A stretch of 64,000 bases of DNA from Hoylesella buccalis ATCC 35310 (GTDB taxonomy: Bacteria > Bacteroidota > Bacteroidia > Bacteroidales > Bacteroidaceae). Numbering within the stretch: position 1 is the stretch's first letter; each line of letters opens with the position of its first letter. The stretch spans positions 310,001 through 374,000 of the forward strand of contig NZ_CP102287.1 in NCBI RefSeq assembly GCF_025151385.1. The letters run 5' to 3'. A model generated the notes under the pieces. That model was not told the DNA's origin. It saw only the letters and a list, made by a program, of their open reading frames with translations, and searched no databases. This document shows, one piece after another, positions 8,123 to 15,892 of this stretch. The position numbers and the translations under genes are program-made.

Positions 8123-9332
8123 CTAGTGGAACAATTTTTTTAATTACATTGGTGTTGCCGATATCGAGCGTGTACATTCATCCATTATAGCTTGGATGTT
8201 ATCTGAAAATTGCCATGCTTTTTCTCAAACAGTAAAATCAAAGATACTTCGTCAAATGTTTGGCGTAGATGAAAACAACATTACCTATCCCAACATTGGA
8301 ACTCAGGTTGAAAGCAATCACATAGATATTGTGTTTACAACAAAACAGAATGATATGATGACGTTGTGGGTAGTAGAGAATAAAATCAAGTCCTTAGAAC
8401 ATAAGGTCAAAAGCGGGAAATGGCAGACAGAAGAATACGCTGATAAGATTTTACAGAAAAACGGTGAAGGGGTGAATCATTTTGTTTTATTAAGCCTTAC
8501 TGGGGAAGATGCAAAATCAAATGAAATTAAATGGCATTCTTTAAAATACGAGGATCTGTACGATATTTTCAACAAGGCGGAGCGAGCAACTGATGATAAT
8601 CAAGTAACAAATCGGCATATAGTAATCGTGGATGAATATTTAGATTCTTTACGCAATATTATCGACAGTTTGCAAAAATATTTAGATAGCCCAGAGCAAT
8701 ACCCTCAGATTTTTCATAAGCTACCTAATCGCGACAAGGAAAATCTTGACAAATATCGAGCAACTACTCAATTTGTACTTTCGAATAATTTAGAAAGTAT
8801 CTTTCAAATTGCTCTATATCATAAAATTGTTACATGTATCAAGAGCCGTTATGATGGTAAGTGCGAGGATTTGAAAGAATATAATATAGCTGGATCAGCA
8901 AGAAATGGAGATGCAGAAATTATATTTAAAGCTCAGACCATTGGACAAGTAGATACTGACAAAATAACAATTGCCATCAGTTTCCAATCAGGAACATATA
9001 AAATAGCAATTGCAGCTGACGCTGCCTATCAATCGAATAATAAGGACCGTTGGGATAAATGTCTTGAAATAATAAGCTCGTATGGAATTGAAGAGAAAAG
9101 AGGAGGCTGGAAATTCATTAAACCTAAAACTGGTAAATATGGTAAAAAGCCACGCGTATCCATTACAAAACAATTAGTCAATAAATCAAAATGGCATGAG
9201 GGCAAGATATATCAGGAATTAGTGGACATCATGTGTGATGGTTTTAATGAAGCTTTGGAAAAGAAGAAACAAATTCTAAGGCTAATCAATTCTAAGCCTG
9301 AAAACAAAATTTGTTATGAACAGAATATTTGA
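8123..9332 (+). pseudogene. PD-(D/E)XK nuclease, main body (frameshifted, split by an IS)
   Basis: The larger part of a PDDEXK_4-like nuclease, the presumed restriction enzyme of the operon. In-frame text preceding the body, IGVADIERVHSSIIAWMLS, matches the usual opening of this family. The active site reads as Glu in TQVE, Asp in HIDIVF and E-x-K in VVENKIKS. The frame from the N-terminal fragment breaks in a run of seven T (8135-8141): six T keep the frame, seven give TAA at once. A shorter open frame starts at an ATG at 8196 and keeps the catalytic residues but lacks the first ~65 residues. Together with the IS, this gene is doubly broken. Confidence 0.78.
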
Positions 9333-9436
9333 ATTTTGTAACTAATTGATAAATAATATCGGGTATCTTTACTTGGGATTCTGTCCTTTTTGTTGCCTTT
9401 GTTTTGTAAACATCACAGCAATAAGATAAGGATTAC

Positions 9437-9455
9437 CCCAGTTCGGGTTAAGCCC
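9437..9455 (+). repeat. 19-bp inverted repeat, left partner
   Basis: CCCAGTTCGGGTTAAGCCC; its exact reverse complement is at 20783-20801, on the other side of both SusC/SusD operons. Confidence 0.7.
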
Positions 9456-9564
9456 GTCCCTATTTTGACAAGTTAGGAGCATTGTTCCTTGTTAGAGTCA
9501 TGTGCATGATAATACATCCCACTCTATCATGAATGGGATATGATTTAGACAAAAAATGTTGCTT

Positions 9565-9624
9565 AAACCCAAATCGGTCATTAGAAAATGACAAGAAGCT
9601 TTTTCTAATGGCCGATTTGGGTTT
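9565..9624. repeat. long hairpin (about 24-bp arms)
   Basis: AAACCCAAATCGG and CATTAGAAAA are matched by the inverted TTTTCTAATG and CCGATTTGGGTTT, with one mismatch and a loop of about 12 nt. It could terminate readthrough from the left, or be a small mobile-repeat relic. There is no clear T-tract. Confidence 0.6.
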
Positions 9625-9781
9625 ACTCCGTGCTATTGCTCAAATAAGCCTTTTACATTGCATTCGTAGGGAATGATTGTCGCATGTTTGCCTATCGTTT
9701 TTTTCTATTTCATCAATTTGTAAGTAAACTTTTTTTGTCATTTATTTGGACAAAACAGCACCTGATGATGAAGAATAATGT

Positions 9782-10426
9782 GCATAAACTTGCCTCTTCA
9801 ATGCGCATTTAAATATTATTTATGAATTGGGAACGTAAATTAATTTAAATAAAATTTGTATTTTTGATGTGATATCACTACATTTGCTGTGGAAGTAATT
9901 GCTATGGTACAGGGTGAACCAGATAAGCCTCACAACTATTCACGCGTTACCCCCTTACTGCGAAAAATATTCAAAGCAGATATATATTATTATTAACTTA
10001 AATTTTGGGTCTATGAAAACAAAGAATTATCTATGTGCGATACTTATGGTCGCCGGTAGTGCTTTTGCGTCCCAACCGATGTTGGCATCAGCAAGTGATT
10101 TGAACTTGCCTGGTGTGATGATGCAACAGCAAGCCGTTCGTGGTATTGTAACCGATGCCCATGGCGAGCCGATTGTAGGTGCCACGATTGTTGTGGTTGG
10201 TAAAACCACAGGTGCCATTACAGACACAAACGGTCGTTTTACACTTTCTGTAGATGCTGGTACTCAACTTAAAATTTCTTACGTTGGGTACAAAACGGTA
10301 ACGCTTCGCGCAAAAGACAACATGCAGGTAGCGCTTGAGGAAGATGCCGGACAGCTTTCAGAAGTAGTTGTTGTGGGTTATGGTACACAGAAGAAAGCCA
10401 ACCTGACAGGTGCAGTCTCGACGGTT
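9782..10426 (+). repeat. direct repeat 1: SusC leader plus N-terminal coding region
   Basis: About 640 bp nearly identical to 15256-15892. It covers promoter, 5' leader, signal peptide and N-terminal domain codons of SusC. Identity begins sharply at GCATAAACTTGCCTC and ends sharply after the codons for KKANLTGAV. Confidence 0.92.
9859..9866 (+). promoter_or_regulatory. -7 box of SusC/SusD operon 1, with palindrome GTGATATCAC
   Basis: TATTTTTG fits TAnnTTTG. The perfect 10-bp palindrome GTGATATCAC follows at 9869-9878, about where transcription would start. It leaves a leader of roughly 140 nt before the ATG at 10013. The same arrangement is present at 15333-15352. Confidence 0.6.
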
Positions 10427-13351
10427 GACTTGAGTAAAACCATGGCAGGCCGTCCTCAACAAGACGTAACGAAAGCCCTGCAAGGTGCAGTGCCAGGACT
10501 AACCATTACCTCATCGAATGGTAGTATTAACGGGCAAGCATCTATGCGTATTAGAGGTGTAGGTACCTTGAGTAACAAGGCAGTGAGCAATCCGCTGATT
10601 GTCGTAGATGGCGTGCCTATGGATGACATCTCATTCCTGAACACACAGGACATTGAGAGCATCTCAGTGCTGAAAGATGCCGCATCCACTTCTATCTACG
10701 GAACACGAGCTGCTTTCGGTGTTATCCTGATTCAAACCAAGGGAGCACACCCTTCAGAACGTACAACTGTTACCTATAACAACAACTTCTCTTGGGATCA
10801 AGCAACCTATTTGCCAGACTATCCCGATGTGCCGACGCAACTTAAAATGGCTTTGGAAGGCAAGGCGAATGCAGGTCAGTACGAGGTAGAATTGTTTGGT
10901 ATGTACTTCGATAAACTTCTTCCTTACGCTGAAAAGTGGAAAGCACAGAATGGTGGCAAGATTGGTTATGGCGAGATGAGAAAATATGTCAGTGACGATA
11001 ATGTGGGTGATTATGCCATGGTAGGTGCCACACCTTATTATTATGCAGACTGGGATATCAAGAAAATATTTTTTAACAATGCTGCACCTTCACAGAGTCA
11101 TATACTCTCAGTACAAGGCTCGTCTGGTAAAACCAATTATTACTTGTCATTTGGCTATGATGAAAAACAGGGGTTGATGAAAATACATCCTGACAAGTTG
11201 AATAAATACAACGCATCGGCTAATATTACGAGTAATGTCACTGATTGGTTACAGATAGGTGCACGCATCAATTTCACGCGCAAGATGTACAAACGTCCTG
11301 ACACCTGGTCAAGTACCTATCAATATTTGTGGCGTTGGGGATCATTCTTTATCCCTTCAGGAACAATAGATGGATTGGATCAGCGTGTGATCGCCATGCA
11401 GAAGCAGGCATCTGATCGTCGTACAACGGTTGACTTAACCCGCTTGAATACTTTTGCAAAAGCCAATTTAACCAAAGAGTTGACCCTGAATGCTGATTTC
11501 ACCTATATGATACAGAACATGAATAGTGGCTCTGAAGACTTCTCGGTATACGGCATTAACTGGGGTGGAGTGAAGCCAGGATATATTGTAAACCCAAGTC
11601 AAACTACCGTTTGGCGTGACAATTCAAAGAGCAATACTTGGACCCTCAATGCTTATATGGACTATGATAAGAGTTGGGGAGACCATCACTTCAAAGCGAT
11701 GGCTGGTGTGAATGCTGAGAAGACTGACTATATTTACCTGTATGGAAAGCGTAGTGGCTTGTTCGATGAGCAAATGCCTGAATTGAATTTGGCTTCACAA
11801 GAAGGACAAGATATTAGTTGGGAGCACTCAGCAAGGGCTTCTGCAGGTTATTTTGGACGATTGAACTACGATTACAAGGGCATCTATCTCTTAGAACTGA
11901 ATGGTCGTTATGACGGTTCTTCACGCTTCCCTCACGATGATCATTGGGCATTCTTCCCATCAGCTTCGGCTGGTTATCGCTTCTCCGAAGAGGCTTATTT
12001 TGAGCCTTTGAAGAAGGTAGTGAGCAACGGTAAGTTGCGCGCATCGTTTGGTGAAATTGGTAATGAGGCCATTGGTAATTACATGTTTGAAGAACTTATC
12101 AATCAAACGGGTTCACGTTATGCGTATTGGGTAGAGAACAACGCTGCCAATGCTAATAAGCTGACCATGTATAATATGCCAAACTTAGTTGCTAATTCCT
12201 TGACATGGGAGCGCATTCGCACTATTGACTTAGGTTTGGATTTAGGCTTCTTCAATAACGAATTGATGATGGGCTTTGACTGGTTCCAACGTGAAAACCG
12301 AGACATGTTAGCCCCATCGCAAGTCTTACCTGACGTATTAGGCGCCGCTGCACCTTATCAAAATGCAGGAACGCTGCGCACACGTGGCTGGGAATTTAAT
12401 ATCAACTGGAATCACACCTTCGGAGAGGTGAATGTATATGCTAACTTTAACTTGAGTGATTCTAAGACTACGGTACAAGAGTGGCGCAATGATGCGAAGC
12501 TGTTGAATACCAATTACTCGGGTAAGGTTTATGGTGATATTTGGGGATTCGAGACTGATAGATATTTTGAAGAATCAGATTTCACGGGACGCAATGCCGA
12601 TGGTACATGGAATTATGCACAAGGCATCGCTTCACAAAAAGGTTTGGAGAAGGGCTCTTTCCATTATGGACCTGGTGATGTTAAGTTTAAAGACTTAGAT
12701 GGCAGCGGCGTTATCGATGGTGGTAAAGGCACTGCCGGTGATCATGGCGACCTGAAAGTGATAGGAAACTTCTTGCCTCGTTACGAATATAGCTTCCATT
12801 TAGGTGGTAATTGGAAGGGATTCGACTTGGATTTGTTCTTCCAAGGTGTTGGCAAGCGTGATGCTTGGACTATCTCATCGCTTAACTTCCCGTTGATGCG
12901 TAGTGCAGACTTGGCATCTTATGCACATCAGGATAGTTATAACAGGGTGCTTTATTCGGATGATTGGAAAACGATAAAGGGCTATGAGATAAATCAAGGT
13001 AATCGATACCCGCGTTTGTTCCCAGGAAATGATGGAGGCGGTACGGTATCAGGTATTAGCAACGGATCGAATAACTATTATCCACAGTCACGCTATCTGA
13101 CGGATATGTCGTATCTACGATTGAAGAATATCACGCTTGGTTATACACTTCCTACAGCCCTGACACAGAAGGCTTATATCCAAAGAGCACGTATTTACTT
13201 CAGTGGTAATAACTTATTCTTGTTACACAAAGGACACGATTTACCTGTAGACCCAGAAGTGAACACGGGTGATGGTGAGAGTTACGGTGGCTGGGGACGT
13301 ACAGCACCCATCACGCGTACATTCTCTTTTGGTGTTCAAGTAACCTTATAG
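10013..13351 (+). CDS. SusC/RagA-family TonB-linked outer membrane transporter 1
   Basis: TonB-dependent transporter that, with its SusD partner, imports a glycan or peptide across the outer membrane; substrate unknown. It is 1112 residues from ATG 10013 (MKTKNYLCAI); the open frame extends to 9899, but that codon lies in the leader, and the second copy has the same start. Signal peptide ~1-27; CarboxypepD_reg-like beta domain ~43-118 (VRGIVTDAHGEPIVGATI); VVVVGYGTQKK plug signature; plug; then a 22-strand barrel ending FSFGVQVTL. The first ~135 residues are almost identical to the second SusC, after which they diverge. SusD starts 26 nt downstream. No regulator or glycosidase is adjacent. 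Confidence 0.97.
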   Translation: MKTKNYLCAILMVAGSAFASQPMLASASDLNLPGVMMQQQAVRGIVTDAHGEPIVGATIVVVGKTTGAITDTNGRFTLSVDAGTQLKISYVGYKTVTLRAKDNMQVALEEDAGQLSEVVVVGYGTQKKANLTGAVSTVDLSKTMAGRPQQDVTKALQGAVPGLTITSSNGSINGQASMRIRGVGTLSNKAVSNPLIVVDGVPMDDISFLNTQDIESISVLKDAASTSIYGTRAAFGVILIQTKGAHPSERTTVTYNNNFSWDQATYLPDYPDVPTQLKMALEGKANAGQYEVELFGMYFDKLLPYAEKWKAQNGGKIGYGEMRKYVSDDNVGDYAMVGATPYYYADWDIKKIFFNNAAPSQSHILSVQGSSGKTNYYLSFGYDEKQGLMKIHPDKLNKYNASANITSNVTDWLQIGARINFTRKMYKRPDTWSSTYQYLWRWGSFFIPSGTIDGLDQRVIAMQKQASDRRTTVDLTRLNTFAKANLTKELTLNADFTYMIQNMNSGSEDFSVYGINWGGVKPGYIVNPSQTTVWRDNSKSNTWTLNAYMDYDKSWGDHHFKAMAGVNAEKTDYIYLYGKRSGLFDEQMPELNLASQEGQDISWEHSARASAGYFGRLNYDYKGIYLLELNGRYDGSSRFPHDDHWAFFPSASAGYRFSEEAYFEPLKKVVSNGKLRASFGEIGNEAIGNYMFEELINQTGSRYAYWVENNAANANKLTMYNMPNLVANSLTWERIRTIDLGLDLGFFNNELMMGFDWFQRENRDMLAPSQVLPDVLGAAAPYQNAGTLRTRGWEFNINWNHTFGEVNVYANFNLSDSKTTVQEWRNDAKLLNTNYSGKVYGDIWGFETDRYFEESDFTGRNADGTWNYAQGIASQKGLEKGSFHYGPGDVKFKDLDGSGVIDGGKGTAGDHGDLKVIGNFLPRYEYSFHLGGNWKGFDLDLFFQGVGKRDAWTISSLNFPLMRSADLASYAHQDSYNRVLYSDDWKTIKGYEINQGNRYPRLFPGNDGGGTVSGISNGSNNYYPQSRYLTDMSYLRLKNITLGYTLPTALTQKAYIQRARIYFSGNNLFLLHKGHDLPVDPEVNTGDGESYGGWGRTAPITRTFSFGVQVTL

Positions 13352-13377
13352 TGTATAATTCCTAAAAATCAGCAATT

Positions 13378-15072
13378 ATGAAAAAGAGCATTATTTTAGG
13401 TATTGGTTTGATAGTGGCGATGTCGAGTTGTAATGACTTCTTGGACATCAGTCCGTACGACACCTTTACCAATACCCCAACATATTGGAGTAATTCCAGC
13501 AACTTAGACAACCAGTGTAACCACTTCCTGAATAACTATGTAGGTTATGGCAACGCTGGCGGTGGTGGATGGTTCTATTTTAAGACCTTGAGTGATGACC
13601 AAGTAAGTTATCACGATAACTTGTGGTCTTACACCAACGTGGTTTCTTCTTCAGGTAACTGGTCAAGTCCATTAACAGAAATACGACGCGCCAACTATAT
13701 CATCCAGGGTTTGAAATCCTCTACGTTGTCCGAAACTGTGAAGGCAAGTTATGAAGGCATCGCCCGCTTGAATCGTGCCTGGCAGTATTATCAGTTCGTA
13801 AGAGAATATGGAGATGTGCCATGGGTAGGTCATGTGGTGTCAACTGACGATAATGACGTGTTGTATGGTCCGAGAGTAGATCGCGATATTGTCATGGATA
13901 GCGTATTAAACGATTTGAATTTTGCAGCCAAGTACATACAGGGAAGCAACAAACAGCGCTTTACGGCCGATATGGCATTGGCAATGAAAGCGGATGTTAC
14001 TTTGTTTGAAGGAACCTATTGTAAATATCGTACTGCTAAAGAAAATGCTGGCAAAGGTCCGGATGTGGCACGCGCCCAGAAGTATTTGAATGAGTGTGTA
14101 TCGGCTTGTGAGGCATTGATGAAGAAGAGATACAAGCTCAATGATTCCTATCAGGGTATCTATAATTCGATAGATTTGAGTAATAATCCTGAAATTATCT
14201 TCTACAAGCCTTATTCTCAGAACGTTTTAATGCACTCAACAGTCGATTATACTTTGAATACCAGTGGTACACATGGCATGACGAAGGATGCCTTTGATGC
14301 TTATTTATTCTTGGATGGAAAGCCAAAGGCAACAACGGCATTGGATAATACCGATGCAGTACAGGCAGATGCGAATGGTGTATTTAACATCAATTCTTTG
14401 CTCGCCGTACGCGATAAGCGTTTAGCTGTAACTATAGATACGGTTTTGGTGTTTAAGGGAAAGCCTTATTCGCGTGCTGGTTCGAATGAATTTACTTCGA
14501 CAACAGGGTATGGTGTAGCCAAATATGATAACCCTAAGGAAATGACTACCACTGACCGAAACAACATTGGTAAGCAATATACCGATTGTCCTATCTACTG
14601 GTTGTCAGTGATTTACTTGAATTATGCGGAAGCAAAAGCTGAGTTAGGCAATCTAACCCAAGCAGATTTGGATAAGAGTGTGAACCTTTTACAGAAGCGT
14701 GCAGGCTTGCCAAATATGACAACAACGCCAGAGGCTGACCCCGCTAACAACATGAATGTTAGCAACTTGTTGTGGGAAATCCGACGAGTACGCCGTTGCG
14801 AGTTGATGTTTGACAACTGGTATCGCTATTGGGACTTGATACGTTGGCATCAACTTGATTTGTTAGATTCACAAAAGCATCCCAATATCTATCTTGGCGC
14901 TAACTTAAAGTATTTGAAGAATCCTGAAGTTGATGTAAATGCCGATGGATATATGATTGGTTCGAATACTTTGAAGCAGATTCGTACCTTTGACAAAAAG
15001 CATTATTTCTATCCTGTTCCGACAGGACAGATAACACTGAATAAGGAATTGAAACAGAATCCAGGTTGGTAA
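13378..15072 (+). CDS. SusD/RagB-family nutrient-binding lipoprotein 1
   Basis: Surface lipoprotein that closes as a lid over its SusC partner and binds the substrate. It has 564 residues with a lipobox Cys at residue 18 (SSCNDFLD). The N-terminal SusD-like region is followed by helical TPR-like segments (RLNRAWQYYQFVREYGDVP) and the RagB/SusD C-terminal domain (EIRRVRRCELMFDNWYRYWDLIRW), ending in the usual QNPGW. Same operon as the SusC at 10013-13351. A strong terminator follows at 15111-15156. Confidence 0.97.
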   Translation: MKKSIILGIGLIVAMSSCNDFLDISPYDTFTNTPTYWSNSSNLDNQCNHFLNNYVGYGNAGGGGWFYFKTLSDDQVSYHDNLWSYTNVVSSSGNWSSPLTEIRRANYIIQGLKSSTLSETVKASYEGIARLNRAWQYYQFVREYGDVPWVGHVVSTDDNDVLYGPRVDRDIVMDSVLNDLNFAAKYIQGSNKQRFTADMALAMKADVTLFEGTYCKYRTAKENAGKGPDVARAQKYLNECVSACEALMKKRYKLNDSYQGIYNSIDLSNNPEIIFYKPYSQNVLMHSTVDYTLNTSGTHGMTKDAFDAYLFLDGKPKATTALDNTDAVQADANGVFNINSLLAVRDKRLAVTIDTVLVFKGKPYSRAGSNEFTSTTGYGVAKYDNPKEMTTTDRNNIGKQYTDCPIYWLSVIYLNYAEAKAELGNLTQADLDKSVNLLQKRAGLPNMTTTPEADPANNMNVSNLLWEIRRVRRCELMFDNWYRYWDLIRWHQLDLLDSQKHPNIYLGANLKYLKNPEVDVNADGYMIGSNTLKQIRTFDKKHYFYPVPTGQITLNKELKQNPGW

Positions 15073-15110
15073 TTGGTGCTTGATTGTAACGAGTGTTACA
15101 TCTCATAGGT

Positions 15111-15156
15111 AGAGCCACACAAGTTCTTACGATAAAAAGAATTTGTGTGGCTCTTT
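15111..15156 (+). terminator. terminator of SusC/SusD operon 1
   Basis: Stem AGAGCCACACAA / TTGTGTGGCTCT with a short T run after it, 39 nt past the SusD stop. Confidence 0.8.
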
Positions 15157-15202
15157 AACGTTGCCTCCAATGTTGGATGCTTTCCATGTTTCTGCAAAGT
15201 TG

Positions 15203-15257
15203 GCGTAATGGACATTTGGTAGACTGAAATAGCCAGCCTACCAAATGTCCATTACGC
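15203..15257. repeat. long hairpin before the second SusC leader
   Basis: GCGTAATGGACATTTGGTAG and its reverse complement CTACCAAATGTCCATTACGC with a short loop. It ends exactly where the shared SusC leader sequence begins. Its loop-proximal sequence vaguely resembles the hairpin at 9565-9624. Confidence 0.7.
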
Positions 15258-15892
15258 ATAAACTTGCCTCTCCAATGCGCGTTTAAACATTATTTATGAA
15301 TTGGGAACGTAAATTAATTTAAATAAAATTTGTATTTTTGATGTGATATCACTACATTTGCTGCGGAAGTAATTGCAATGATACAGGGTGAACCAGATAA
15401 GCCTCACAACCTATTTCTATGCGTTAACCCCTTACTGTGAATAATATTCAAAGTAGAGATATATATTATTAACTTAAATTTTGGGTCTATGAAAACAAAA
15501 AATTATCTATGTGCGATACTTACCGTCGCAGGTAGTGCTTTTGCGTCCCAACCGATGTTGGCATCAGCAAGTGAGCTGAATTTGCCTGGTGTGATGATGC
15601 AGCAGCAAGCCGTTCGTGGTATTGTCACCGATGCCCATGGTGAACCGATTGTAGGTGCCACGATTGTTGTGGTTGGTAAAACCACAGGTGCCATTACGGA
15701 CACAAACGGTCGTTTTACACTTCCGGTAGATGCTGGTACTCAACTTAAAATTTCTTACGTTGGGTACAAAACGGTAACGCTTCGAGCAAAAGACAACATG
15801 CAGGTAGCGCTTGAGGAAGATGCCGGCCAGCTTTCAGAAGTAGTTGTTGTGGGTTATGGTACACAGAAGAAAGCCAACCTGACAGGTGCGGT
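15256..15892 (+). repeat. direct repeat 2: SusC leader plus N-terminal coding region
   Basis: Partner of 9782-10426 with scattered single-base changes and small indels in the leader. Same orientation, about 5.5 kb apart. Confidence 0.92.
15333..15340 (+). promoter_or_regulatory. -7 box of SusC/SusD operon 2, with palindrome GTGATATCAC
   Basis: TATTTTTG followed by GTGATATCAC at 15343-15352, as in operon 1. The two operons should therefore respond to the same signal. Confidence 0.6.

Larger units (their letters stand above)
9333..9781. other. intergenic region between R-M debris and the SusC operon
   Basis: No gene seen. It holds a 19-bp sequence repeated in inverse at 20783-20801 and a long hairpin at 9565-9624. 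From 9782 on, the sequence is shared with the leader of the second SusC gene. Confidence 0.6.

Noticed and set aside
9899..10012. N-terminal extension of the first SusC protein
   Set aside because: The 38 extra codons lie in the leader shared with the second SusC, where the frame is not open to the same start; the signal peptide begins at 10013.
9782..15892. invertible (shufflon-type) SusC promoter switch
   Set aside because: The two copies are direct, not inverted, and no recombinase gene is nearby, so inversion between them is not possible; deletion or exchange is.
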